Shown: positions 8,313 through 16,823 of the stretch, piece by piece
Numbering within the stretch: position 1 is the first letter of the stretch
How the letters are laid out: each line of letters starts with the position of its first letter
NCBI GenBank assembly: GCA_038223055.1
Contig: JBBRHF010000080.1
Span: 1 to 17,326 of the forward strand
Direction: 5' to 3'
Length of the DNA: 17,326 bases
Origin: JBBRHF01 sp038223055
Lineage (GTDB): Bacteria; Actinomycetota; Actinomycetes; JACCUZ01
The notes under the pieces: model-generated
What the model was told of the DNA's origin: nothing
What the model saw: only the letters and a program-made list of their open reading frames with translations
The model's database searches: none
Translations under genes and position numbers: made by a program

Positions 8313-10100
8313 CTATTTGCGTTTGGGCAGGTAGAGGTCGGTGATGGTGCCCTCGAAGGCTTCGGCCGCCATGCCGACGGTCTCCGAAAGAGTCGGGTGG
8401 GGATGGATGGTCAAGCCGATGTCGGCCGCGTCGGCCCCCATCTCGATCGCCAGCGCCACCTCGGCGACCAGCTCGCCGGCCGACGGGCCGACGATGCCTG
8501 CGCCGATGACGCGGTCGGTGCCGTCCTCGAACAGCAGTTTGGTCATGCCCTCGTCGCGCCCGATCGAGAGCGAGCGGCCGCTGGCCGCCCACGGGAAGAC
8601 CCCCTTGCCGTAGGTCACGCCGGCCGCCTTCGCCTCGATCTCCGTAATCCCCACCCAGGCGACCTCCGGATCGGTGTAGGCGACCGAGGGGATCACCCGT
8701 GCGTCGAAGTAGCTGCTCTTGCCGGCAGTCACCTCCGCGGCCACCTTGCCCTCGTGCACGGCCTTGTGGGCGAGCATGGGCTGGCCCACAAGGTCGCCGA
8801 TCGCGAAGATGTGCGCCACGTTCGTGCGCATCTGCTTGTCCACCGGGACGAAACCGCGGTCGTCGACGACGACGCCGGCCTTCTCGGCGTCGATCAGTTT
8901 CCCGTTGGGGCGCCGCCCGACGGCGACGAGCACCTTGTCGAAGGTGTCGGCGGCCGGTGCCTTGGGGCCCGTCATCGAGACGAGGAGGCCCTCGGGCCGG
9001 GCTTCGACGCCAGTCACCTTCGTCCCCAGGTAGATGTTCTCGTACGCCTTGGTGATCCGTCTCGTGAGCGGGGCCACCAGGTCCTTGTCGGCGCCCGGGA
9101 TCAGCTGGTCCATCAGCTCCACGACCGTGACCTTCGCGCCGAGCTCGTGGTAGACGGTCGCCATCTCCAGGCCGATGATGCCCCCGCCGAGGACCAGCAG
9201 TCGCTGGGGGATGTCGTCGAGCTCCAAGGCGCCGGTCGAGTCGATGACCCGCGGGTCGTCCTGCGGGATGAACGGCAGCGTCACCGGCTCGGAGCCGGCG
9301 GCGATGATCGCCTGCTCGAAGTCGATGGTCGTCGTGCCCCCGTCGGCGAGGTCGACCTGCACCTGGCCGGGTGAGGTGAAGCGGGCGTAGCCGCGGACCG
9401 TCGTGACCTTGCGCTGTTTGGCGAGGCCGGCCAGGCCGCCGGTCAGCCGGGTGACGACGCCGTCCTTCCATGATCTGAGCACGTCGAGGTCGATGGCCGG
9501 AGCGCCGAACGAGACGCCGTGCTCACCCATCTCCCGGGTCTCGGCGATGACCTTCGCGGCGTGCAGCAACGCCTTGGAGGGGATGCAGCCCACGTTGAGG
9601 CAGACCCCGCCGAGCGCGGGCCAACGGTCGACCATGACGACCTTCTTGCCCAGATCGGCGGCGCGGAAGGCCGCCGAGTAGCCGCCGGGGCCGGCGCCGA
9701 GGACCAGCACCTCGGTGCGTATGTCGCCCGGCGCGGCTGCACCCGGCGCGGCTGCGCCCGGCGCGGCTGCGCCCGGCGCGGCAGCGACCGCGGCAGGTGC
9801 GGACGGCGTCCCGGCAGCCGGTGCGGACGGCGTCTCGGCAGGCGCGGCGGCATCGCTCGCCGCGGCCTCGAGCCGCAGGACCAGGGCGCCGGTAGAGACG
9901 CGGTCCCCGACGGCGGCGAGCACCTCGAGGACCGTCCCGGCAGCGGGCGCGGGGATGTCCATCGTCGCCTTGTCGGACTCCAGGGTGACCAGGGGGTCCT
10001 CGATGGCGACGACGTCGCCGGGTGCGACGTGCACCTCGATGACGGGCACGTCGTCGAAGTCACCGATGTCCGGGATCACAATGTCCACGTCGAGCTCCAC
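8313..10100 (-). CDS. lpdA: Dihydrolipoamide dehydrogenase (E3) with N-terminal lipoyl domain
   Basis: E3 reoxidises the dihydrolipoyl group of E2 and passes electrons through FAD to NAD+. It is 595 residues from the GTG at 10100. Residues 1-80 are a biotinyl/lipoyl domain with lipoylation site ESDKA (K44). Residues 81-128 are an Ala/Pro linker containing PGAAA repeats. The FAD motif GAGPGG is at 135-140, the redox-active CLNVGC (C167, C172) follows, then the NAD-binding VLGGGIIGLE, and the C-terminal HPHPTLSE with the H568/E573 acid-base pair. Plain E3s are about 470 residues, so the lipoyl domain accounts for the extra length. An alternative GTG at 10088 has a better GGAG at 6 bases; 10100 was kept because it starts the lipoyl domain at the same distance from PDIGD as in aceF. 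It lies 32 bases after aceF. Confidence 0.93.
   Translation of the reverse strand: MELDVDIVIPDIGDFDDVPVIEVHVAPGDVVAIEDPLVTLESDKATMDIPAPAAGTVLEVLAAVGDRVSTGALVLRLEAAASDAAAPAETPSAPAAGTPSAPAAVAAAPGAAAPGAAAPGAAAPGDIRTEVLVLGAGPGGYSAAFRAADLGKKVVMVDRWPALGGVCLNVGCIPSKALLHAAKVIAETREMGEHGVSFGAPAIDLDVLRSWKDGVVTRLTGGLAGLAKQRKVTTVRGYARFTSPGQVQVDLADGGTTTIDFEQAIIAAGSEPVTLPFIPQDDPRVIDSTGALELDDIPQRLLVLGGGIIGLEMATVYHELGAKVTVVELMDQLIPGADKDLVAPLTRRITKAYENIYLGTKVTGVEARPEGLLVSMTGPKAPAADTFDKVLVAVGRRPNGKLIDAEKAGVVVDDRGFVPVDKQMRTNVAHIFAIGDLVGQPMLAHKAVHEGKVAAEVTAGKSSYFDARVIPSVAYTDPEVAWVGITEIEAKAAGVTYGKGVFPWAASGRSLSIGRDEGMTKLLFEDGTDRVIGAGIVGPSAGELVAEVALAIEMGADAADIGLTIHPHPTLSETVGMAAEAFEGTITDLYLPKRK
9727..9786. repeat. 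Four 15-bp tandem repeats coding the Ala/Pro linker of E3
   Basis: Four consecutive near-identical units of CCCGGCGCGGCTGCG (9727-9741, 9742-9756, 9757-9771, 9772-9786; the first differs at its last base and the last by one base). On the minus strand they encode PGAAA repeats in the swinging-arm linker between the lipoyl domain and the flavoprotein. A unit length of 15 keeps the frame when copy number changes. Confidence 0.9.
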
Positions 10101-10132
10101 ACGTCGAAGGGATCGAGCCGGCGAGGAAAGGG

Positions 10133-11446
10133 CTAGAGCAGCAGACGGCGTACGTCTTCGAGCAGGTTGCACAGGTGCCGGGTGAACCGGGCCGCCAGCG
10201 CCCCGTCGACGACCCGGTGATCGTAGGAGAGCGACAGCGGCAGCACGAGGCGCGGCGTGAACGTGGTGCCGCCCCAGACTGGCGCCATCTTTGACCGTAC
10301 GACGCCGAGGATCGCGACTTCGGGGGCGTTGACGATCGGGGTGAAGCCGGTGCCCCCGATGCCGCCGAGACTGGAGATCGTGAAGCAGCCGCCCTGCAGG
10401 TCCGCCGCGCCGAGCTTGCCGTCCCGGGCCTTGGCGGACATCGCCCCGAGCTCCCGGCTGATCGTGGCGATGCCCTTGCGGTCGACGTCGCGGATCACGG
10501 GCACGACGAGTCCGTCGGGGGTGTCGACCGCGACGCCGATGTTGAAGTAGTCCTTGAGGATCAGGGCGTCCTTCTCCGGCGTCAGGGAGCTGTTGAGCTT
10601 GGGGAACTCGCGCAGCGCCGAGACCGAGGCCTTCATCAGGAAACTGAGCAGCGTCACGCGGTAGCCCTCGGCCTTGGTGGCGGTGTCGAGCTCCTTGCGG
10701 TAGGCGTCGATCTCGGTGATGTCCGCCTCGTCATGGTGGGTGACGTGCGGGATGTTCAGCCAGGACCGGTGCAGGTGCGGCCCGGCCAGCCGTTGGATCC
10801 GGGTCAACGGAGCCGTCTGCACCGGGCCGAACTTGGCGAAGTCCTGGGCCGGGATCTCCGGGATGCCGGTGCCCGGCGTCGCGGTCGCGCCGCCCGCGGG
10901 CAGCGCGGCCTGCGGGCGCACCGCGTCGAGCAGGTCTTCCTTGGTGATGCGCCCATGCGCGCCGCTACCGGTGATCTTGGTCAGGTCGACGGCGAGCTCG
11001 CGCGCCAGGCGCCGGACGCTGGGCCCGGCGTGCACGCCCTCGAAGTCGGTTGGTGTCGCGCCGACGGCGCTGACCCCGGGCGGGGTGGCCGGGGCCGCAT
11101 CGGCCGAACTACCGACCGGCTGCTCCTGCCCGGCGGCTGCCGGCGCCGCCGTCGCGTCGGCCGAGAAGTCCTGCTGGCCCACCAGGGACGGCACCTCGGA
11201 GTGGGCTCCGTCCTCGTCGAGGAGCAGGATCAGGGCGCCCACGGCCACCCGGTCACCGACCTGGACCTGCAGCTCGCGGACGGTGCCCGCGGCGGGGGAG
11301 GGAATGTCCATCGTGGCCTTGTCGGACTCCAGCGTGATCAGCGGGTCCTCGGCGTTGACCACGTCCCCTGAGGCGACGTGGATCTCGATGACCGGCACGT
11401 CGGCGAAGTCACCGATGTCGGGAACCTTGACTTCGGTTGCGGGCAT
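10133..11446 (-). CDS. aceF: Dihydrolipoamide acetyltransferase (pyruvate dehydrogenase E2)
   Basis: A 437-residue E2 core subunit, which carries the acyl group from E1 on its lipoyl arm and transfers it to CoA. In order it has one lipoyl domain (residues 1-78, ESDKA with K43), a Pro/Ala linker, and a peripheral-subunit-binding domain around VRRLARELAVDL and GSGAHGRITKEDLL. The acyltransferase domain ends in YDHRVVDGALAARF, where H410 and D414 are the catalytic pair. The single lipoyl domain and the VKVPDIGDF opening resemble proteobacterial PDH E2 (Ralstonia/Neisseria style). The ATG at 11446 has a GAGGGG run 6 bases upstream. It starts 38 bases after the aceE stop and ends 32 bases before lpdA, consistent with one operon. 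Confidence 0.93.
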   Translation of the reverse strand: MPATEVKVPDIGDFADVPVIEIHVASGDVVNAEDPLITLESDKATMDIPSPAAGTVRELQVQVGDRVAVGALILLLDEDGAHSEVPSLVGQQDFSADATAAPAAAGQEQPVGSSADAAPATPPGVSAVGATPTDFEGVHAGPSVRRLARELAVDLTKITGSGAHGRITKEDLLDAVRPQAALPAGGATATPGTGIPEIPAQDFAKFGPVQTAPLTRIQRLAGPHLHRSWLNIPHVTHHDEADITEIDAYRKELDTATKAEGYRVTLLSFLMKASVSALREFPKLNSSLTPEKDALILKDYFNIGVAVDTPDGLVVPVIRDVDRKGIATISRELGAMSAKARDGKLGAADLQGGCFTISSLGGIGGTGFTPIVNAPEVAILGVVRSKMAPVWGGTTFTPRLVLPLSLSYDHRVVDGALAARFTRHLCNLLEDVRRLLL

Positions 11447-11484
11447 GCGTTTCCCCTCGGCGGGTGGTCGGCGATCGGGTCAGA

Positions 11485-14163
11485 TCAGACGGTGGACGGG
11501 TCCGGCTTGTCCGGGTCGATGTGGTAGCGGGAGATGGCGTCCGCGACCACCGTAGAGGGCACGGTGCCCGCCTCTGCCAGCGAGGCCAGCGCGGCGACCG
11601 CGACGTAGTGCCGGTCGACCTCGAAGAACCGGCGAAGGTTGCGGCGGTAGTCCGAGCGGCCGAACCCATCGGTGCCCAGCACCCGGTAACTGCCGGGGAC
11701 GAACGGGCGGATCTGGTCGGGGAACGACTTGATGTAGTCGGTGGCAGCCACCACCGGCCCCGGCCGGTCCGCGAGGCACGTCTCGACGTGGCTTCGCCGG
11801 GGTGGCTCGGTCGGGTGCAGCATGTTCCACCGCTCGGTCGCGAGCCCGTCGCGGCGCAACTCGGTGAAGCTGGGCGCGCTCCAGACGTCGGCGCTCACGC
11901 CGTAGTCCTGGGCCAGCAGGTCGGCCCCGGCCAGCACCTCCCGCAGAATGGTCCCGCTGCCGAGCAGCTGGACCCGGCGGGCGTCCGCGCCGGCGCCCTT
12001 CTTGGGTGGCTCGGCGGTTCCCTCGCGCAGGAGGTACAGCCCCTTGATGATGCCCGCCTCGGCGCCCTCGGGCAGCGGCGGGTGCTCGTAGTTCTCGTTC
12101 ATCAAGGTGACGTAGTAGAAGACGTCCTCCTGCTCGGTGAACATCCGGCGCAGGCCGTCCTGGATGATCACCGCGACCTCGTAGGCGAAGGTCGGGTCGT
12201 AGGACACGCAGTTGGGGATCATGGCAGCCATCAGGTGGCTGTGCCCGTCCTCGTGCTGCAGGCCCTCGCCGTTGAGGGTCGTGCGCCCGGCCGTCGCGCC
12301 GAGCAGGAACCCGCGAGCCCGCGAGTCACCCGCCGCCCACGCCAGGTCCATCACCCGCTGGAAACCGAACATCGAGTAGAAGATGTAGAACGGGATCATC
12401 GGCAGGTTGCTGGTGCTGTACGACGTCGCCGCAGCGATCCACGAGGACATGGCGCCGGGCTCGTTGATGCCCTCCTGCAGCATCTGGCCGTCGGGTGCCT
12501 CGCGGTAGTACATCAGCTGGTTGGCGTCCTCGGGCTGGTAGAGCTGCCCGACCTGGCTGAAGATTCCGAACTGGCGGAACATCCCCTCCATGCCGAAGGT
12601 GCGCGACTCGTCCGGGACGATCGGCACCACCCGATCGCCGATCTTCTTGTCGCGCAACAGGGTGTTGAGGATCCGCACGAACGCCATCGTGGTCGAGATC
12701 TCTCGGCCCGGCGTGCCCGCGAGCTGTCCGCCGAAGGCGGTCAGCGGGGGGACCTGCAGCGACTCGGCCGACGTGGTCCGGCGGGCCGGCAGGGCTGCGC
12801 CCATGGCCGCGCGCCGCTCCCGCACGTAGGCCATCTCGGGGCTGTCCTCGGGGAAGCGCAGGAAGGGCACCTCGGCCAGTTGTGCGTCGGTGAGCGTGAG
12901 GTCGAACCGGTCGCGGAACAGCGCGAGGGCGGCGTCGGCCATGTGCTTCTGCTGGTGGGTGATGTTCTGGCCCTCGCCCGAGGACCCCATGCCGTAGCCC
13001 TTGATCGTCTTGGCCAGGATCACCGTGGGCTGGCCGATGCACTTCATCGCCGCCGAGTAGGCCGCGTAGACCTTGTTGGGGTCGTGGCCGCCGCGGTTGA
13101 GCGCCCAGATCTCGTCGTCGGTCATGTCCGCGACCAGCGCGACCAGCTCGGGGTATTTCCCGAAGAAGTGCTCGCGGGCGTAGGCGCCGTCCTTGGACTT
13201 GAAGGTCTGGTACTCCCCGTCGACGCACTCCTCCATCCGTTTGAGCAACATGCCCGACGTGTCGCGGGCGATCAGCGCGTCCCACCCGCTGCCCCACAGC
13301 ACCTTGATGACGTTCCAGCCGGCGCCCCGGAAGATGCCTTCCAGCTCCTGAATGATCTTCCCGTTGCCGCGGACGGGTCCGTCGAGACGTTGCAGGTTGC
13401 AGTTGACCACGAACACGAGGTTGTCCAACCTCTCGCGGCTGGCCAGCGCGATCGCCCCGAGCGACTCTGGCTCGTCGGTCTCGCCGTCGCCGAGGAAGGC
13501 CCATACCTTGCGCTGCGTGGTGTCGGCCAGCCCCCGGCAGCCGAGGTACTTGAGAAACCGTGCCTGGTAGATGGCCATGATCGGGCCGAGACCCATCGAC
13601 ACCGTCGGCAGCTGCCAGTAGTCGGGCATCAGCCACGGGTGCGGGTAGGACGAGAGGCCGCCGCCGTCGACCTCCATCCGGAACTTGAGCAGCTGGTCCT
13701 CCGTCAGCCGCCCCTCGACGAACGATCGGGCATAGATGCCCGGCGAGGAATGCCCCTGGATGAACAACAGGTCGCCCTCACGTTGCTCGTCTGCACCGTG
13801 AAAGAAGTGCTGGAAGCCGATGTCGTAGAGGGTCGCCGCGGACTGGAAGCTCGCGATGTGGCCACCCAGCTCGGAGGACTCCCTGTTGGCTCGCAGGACG
13901 ATCGCCAGGGCGTTCCAGCGGATCATCGACCGGATCCGGTGCTCGATGGCCCGGTCGCCCGGGTGCGGGTCCTGCTTGTTGGGCGGGATGGTGTTCAGGT
14001 AAGGAGTGGTGGCCGAGTAGGGGACTGGCGCCCCGTCCCGGCGCGCCTGCGTGATCAGCTCGTCGAGGAGGTGGTAGGCGCGATCGGCGCCCTCGAATGC
14101 CATCACCGACTCCAGCGCGTCCACCCACTCGCGCGTCTCGGTCGGGTCGAGGTCTTCGAGCAT
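11485..14163 (-). CDS. aceE: Pyruvate dehydrogenase E1, homodimeric type
   Basis: An 892-residue thiamine-diphosphate enzyme that decarboxylates pyruvate and reductively acetylates the lipoyl group of E2; E. coli AceE is 887 residues. The ThDP/Mg motif begins GDGETDE (D226) and ends NCN (N254, N256), followed by LQRLDGPVRGNGKIIQELE, nearly identical to proteobacterial AceE. Further family hallmarks are the N-terminal YLNTIPPNKQDPHPGD, the LLFIQGHSSPGIYARSF stretch, and KTIKGYGMGSSGEGQNITHQ. The ATG at 14163 is preceded by GAAGGGAAG. The enzyme appears complete with no missing catalytic residue. It is second in the operon after the MdeB-like E1, separated by 172 bases that may hold a separate promoter. 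A 977-codon open frame on the opposite strand is a shadow caused by high GC. Confidence 0.95.
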   Translation of the reverse strand: MLEDLDPTETREWVDALESVMAFEGADRAYHLLDELITQARRDGAPVPYSATTPYLNTIPPNKQDPHPGDRAIEHRIRSMIRWNALAIVLRANRESSELGGHIASFQSAATLYDIGFQHFFHGADEQREGDLLFIQGHSSPGIYARSFVEGRLTEDQLLKFRMEVDGGGLSSYPHPWLMPDYWQLPTVSMGLGPIMAIYQARFLKYLGCRGLADTTQRKVWAFLGDGETDEPESLGAIALASRERLDNLVFVVNCNLQRLDGPVRGNGKIIQELEGIFRGAGWNVIKVLWGSGWDALIARDTSGMLLKRMEECVDGEYQTFKSKDGAYAREHFFGKYPELVALVADMTDDEIWALNRGGHDPNKVYAAYSAAMKCIGQPTVILAKTIKGYGMGSSGEGQNITHQQKHMADAALALFRDRFDLTLTDAQLAEVPFLRFPEDSPEMAYVRERRAAMGAALPARRTTSAESLQVPPLTAFGGQLAGTPGREISTTMAFVRILNTLLRDKKIGDRVVPIVPDESRTFGMEGMFRQFGIFSQVGQLYQPEDANQLMYYREAPDGQMLQEGINEPGAMSSWIAAATSYSTSNLPMIPFYIFYSMFGFQRVMDLAWAAGDSRARGFLLGATAGRTTLNGEGLQHEDGHSHLMAAMIPNCVSYDPTFAYEVAVIIQDGLRRMFTEQEDVFYYVTLMNENYEHPPLPEGAEAGIIKGLYLLREGTAEPPKKGAGADARRVQLLGSGTILREVLAGADLLAQDYGVSADVWSAPSFTELRRDGLATERWNMLHPTEPPRRSHVETCLADRPGPVVAATDYIKSFPDQIRPFVPGSYRVLGTDGFGRSDYRRNLRRFFEVDRHYVAVAALASLAEAGTVPSTVVADAISRYHIDPDKPDPSTV

Positions 14164-14335
14164 GGGCTTCCCTTCGGCGACTTCGCCCGGGACCGGAATG
14201 CGGTCACGGCCACGGCACCCGCCATCGTCCTCCGCCCGGCAGCCGGGTTGACACGCGGGGTCGCCGGAGCGCCATCCCGCCGCCTGGCCCCGCCTCCCGC
14301 TGCGCGGCGCTGCTCGCGCGTGCATCAGGGCAGCA

Positions 14336-16702
14336 TCAGGACAGTGACAGCGCCGCCAGTGCGGCGTTGACGATGCTGCCGGCCGTCAGGTCGTGCAGCT
14401 CGTAGAGATCGCGAACCGTGCCCGACTGGCCGAACTGGTCGACGCCGAGGGGAACGCAGACAGTGCCGAGCGCGGAGCCGAGCCAGGCCATCGCATGCGA
14501 GGAGGCGTCGTGCACGGTGACGACCGGCGCGCGGTCACCGAACACCGTGCGCAGGGCGCCGGGGACGCTCGGGGCGGTCGCCGTACGCACGCCCTGGCGC
14601 AGGGTGCGCTGCCACGCGCCGTAGAGCCGGTCCAGCGAGGTGACGTCGACGACGTGCGCGGCGATGCCCTCACCGGCGAGCTCGTCGGCGGCGGCGGCCG
14701 TCTCGGGCAGGACCGCCCCGGACGCCGCGAGATAGACCGTCGGGGCGCCGGCCTCTCGTAGCTGCGGATGGGAATGGTGGGCGTCGATGAGGCGGTAGGC
14801 CCCCGCGAGGACCGACCGGCGCAGCACCGCGTCGCCGATCCGCGCCCGCGCCGCCTCGAACGGGGCCTGGTCGACGGGACGGGTGGTGAGCCGGAAGTAG
14901 TAGGCCCCGTCCTCGGCCGGAGCCGCGGTGCTCGTCCCGCTCGGACCCGCCGCGATGTGGCCGAGCGCGTCGCACAGCAGCCAGTCCAGCGCCACGGCGT
15001 ACGCCGGTTCGATGAACGTTACCCCGGGCAGCTCCAGGCCGACCGACGCGGTGATGGTCGACTGGTGCGCCCCTCCCTCCGGGGCGAGGGTGACCCCCGA
15101 CGGCGTGCCGGCGACGATGAACCGCGACCCCGAGTAGGTGCCGTAGAGGAACGCGTCCAGCCCGCGCAACACGAACGGGTCGTAGACCGTGCCGACCGGC
15201 AGCAGCGGCTGCGCCGACAGGTCCCACGACAGGCCGAGCTGGCCCAGCAGCAGGAACAGGTTCATCTCGGAGATGCCGAGCTCGATGTGCTGCCCGGACG
15301 GGTTCTCGGCCCAGCGCAGCATCCGGTCCTCGTTCCAGGCACGCTTGCTGGTGGGGGAGAACACTCCGAGCTTGTTGATGAACCCGGCCAGGTTGGTCGA
15401 CGTAGCGACGTCGGGGGCCGTGGTCACGAGGTAGGGCGCGACCTGCTCGTCACGGGCCAGCTCGACCAGCACCCGGCCGAACACCTCCTGGGTGGAGATG
15501 GGCTTGGCGGCGCGCACGTGAGTGGTCTCGGGCACGGAGACCGGCATCGAGGGGGACCGGGTCTGGCGGGTCAGCGCCTCGCGCCGCACGCCCACCCAGA
15601 TCCCGGCCGGGGTCGCCGGATCGATCCGGTCCCACTCAGTGTCGTGGTCCAGGCCGTGCTGGGTGCGCAGGACGTCGATCTGCTCGGGGGTGAGCAGCGC
15701 GGAGTGGTTGCGCGGGTTGCCGGCCAGCGGCAGCCCCCAGCCCTTGACGGTGTAGGCGAACACGACGCTGGGCCGCGTGGTCTCGGCGTCGCACTGGGCG
15801 TAGGCGTCGAGCATCGCGTCGAGATCGTGCCCGCCCAGGTCGGTCACCAGCGGCCGCAGCTCGTCGTCACCGATGTCGGCGATGAAGGACTCGACCTCGC
15901 GGGGGGCGCCGTCGAGGAACTGCTTGCGCAGGGCGTCGCCGGCCAGCCCGAACAGCGATTGATACTGCTCGTTGGGCATCGCATCGATCCAGTCGCGCAG
16001 CCGCTCACCGCCCGGCCGGGCGTACGCCGCCTGGAGCAGCCGCCCGTACTTCACCTCCACGACATGCCATCCGGCCGACTCGAACTGGCCGCGCCACTGC
16101 GCGATCCGGACCCCCGGGATGACCCGGTCCAGCGACTGGCGGTTGACGTCGACCAGCCACATCACGGTGCCCAGCCCGCCGGTCGCGGGGTCCCCGACGG
16201 CCTCCCAGATGTTGCCTTCGTCGAGCTCGGCGTCGCCGATGATCGCGATGAACCGGGACGCGGGCCGGGCCCCGAAGTGGGCGTCGACATAGCGCCGGGT
16301 GACCGCCGCGAACAGCGGCGCCGCCGCCCCCAGCCCGACCGACCCGGTGGAGAAGTCGACCTCGTCGGGGTCCTTGGTGCGCGACGGGTAGGACTGCAGG
16401 CCGCCGCGGGCGCGCAGGAGGGAAAGGTAGGAGCGGTCCAGGTTGCCCAGGAGGTACTGGATCGCGTGGAACACCGGCGACGCGTGCGGCTTGACAGCGA
16501 CCCGGTCGGCCTGGTCGAGGTGGGCGAACCACAGGGCGGTCATCGCGGTCACCAGGGACGCGCTGGAGGCCTGGTGCCCGCCGACCTTCACCCCGTCGCC
16601 GGTCTCCCGGTCGTGGTTCGCGGCGTCCACGATGCGGGTGCTCAGCCAGAGCACTCGGCGCTGGATCTCGTCGAGCACGGCCCGGCCGCTCTGGTCGTTC
16701 AT
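14336..16702 (-). CDS. MdeB/PRK13012-type 2-oxoacid dehydrogenase E1 (transketolase-like, AceE paralogue)
   Basis: A 788-residue ThDP enzyme distantly related to AceE. The cofactor motif starts GDAELDEGNIWEA (D157) and ends with N187 in DVNRQSLD. Upstream family features are KVGGHQASSASL, HASPVFHAIQYLLG and SYPSRTKDPDEVDFSTGSVGLG. The C-terminal half has the pyrimidine-binding region with LGISEMNLFLLLGQLG and a transketolase C-domain ending near HDLTAGSIVNAAL. The relative in Pseudomonas, MdeB, is an E1 of 2-oxobutyrate dehydrogenase. Substrate here is not determinable; pyruvate, 2-oxobutyrate or another 2-oxoacid are possible. The ATG at 16702 is chosen for family length, because the open frame upstream runs into intergenic DNA without homology; its SD is weak. 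It is first in the operon and has no E2/E3 of its own, so it probably uses the aceF/lpdA products downstream. Confidence 0.85.
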   Translation of the reverse strand: MNDQSGRAVLDEIQRRVLWLSTRIVDAANHDRETGDGVKVGGHQASSASLVTAMTALWFAHLDQADRVAVKPHASPVFHAIQYLLGNLDRSYLSLLRARGGLQSYPSRTKDPDEVDFSTGSVGLGAAAPLFAAVTRRYVDAHFGARPASRFIAIIGDAELDEGNIWEAVGDPATGGLGTVMWLVDVNRQSLDRVIPGVRIAQWRGQFESAGWHVVEVKYGRLLQAAYARPGGERLRDWIDAMPNEQYQSLFGLAGDALRKQFLDGAPREVESFIADIGDDELRPLVTDLGGHDLDAMLDAYAQCDAETTRPSVVFAYTVKGWGLPLAGNPRNHSALLTPEQIDVLRTQHGLDHDTEWDRIDPATPAGIWVGVRREALTRQTRSPSMPVSVPETTHVRAAKPISTQEVFGRVLVELARDEQVAPYLVTTAPDVATSTNLAGFINKLGVFSPTSKRAWNEDRMLRWAENPSGQHIELGISEMNLFLLLGQLGLSWDLSAQPLLPVGTVYDPFVLRGLDAFLYGTYSGSRFIVAGTPSGVTLAPEGGAHQSTITASVGLELPGVTFIEPAYAVALDWLLCDALGHIAAGPSGTSTAAPAEDGAYYFRLTTRPVDQAPFEAARARIGDAVLRRSVLAGAYRLIDAHHSHPQLREAGAPTVYLAASGAVLPETAAAADELAGEGIAAHVVDVTSLDRLYGAWQRTLRQGVRTATAPSVPGALRTVFGDRAPVVTVHDASSHAMAWLGSALGTVCVPLGVDQFGQSGTVRDLYELHDLTAGSIVNAALAALSLS

Positions 16703-16766
16703 GGGCCATGAAGGTACCCCCGAACGATTGTGCGCTGCGGCTGGAGACGCGAGGCGGACCGGCGTC

Positions 16767-16823
16767 ACGTCCGGCCGTGACGTCCGAACAAGCGTGCGCC
16801 ATGGACTACGGATGTTCGGACGT
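16767..16823. promoter_or_regulatory. Candidate operator: three ACGTCCG boxes with an 11-bp inverted repeat
   Basis: ACGTCCG occurs at 16767-16773 and 16780-16786, and inverted (CGGACGT) at 16817-16823. The second and third belong to a perfect 11-bp inverted repeat, ACGTCCGAACA (16780-16790) and TGTTCGGACGT (16813-16823), separated by 22 bases. GTCACG/CGTGAC also forms a 6-bp inverted repeat over a 6-base spacer across the first box. The array is 65-121 bases before the ATG of the MdeB-like E1, where an operator or promoter would be expected, and overlaps the stop codon of the four-helix-bundle gene. No regulator family is recognised, and a clear -35/-10 pair is not visible. Confidence 0.4.

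Noticed and set aside
8214..9374. 386-codon plus-strand open frame opposite lpdA
   Set aside because: Antisense shadow of the E3 coding region with no domain of its own.
9727..9786. Short regular repeats as a CRISPR array
   Set aside because: Units are directly adjacent with no spacers and encode a protein linker.
14248..14253. TTGACA as a plus-strand -35 promoter element
   Set aside because: No plus-strand gene follows for thousands of bases and no matching -10 is visible.
11437..14370. 977-codon open frame on the plus strand opposite aceE
   Set aside because: It is the antisense shadow of a clear AceE with intact ThDP motif; the product has no recognisable domain and is Arg/Val/Gly-rich as expected of high-GC antisense frames.
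14768..16711. 647-codon plus-strand open frame opposite the MdeB-like E1
   Set aside because: Antisense shadow; the minus-strand protein has catalytic motifs and this one has none.
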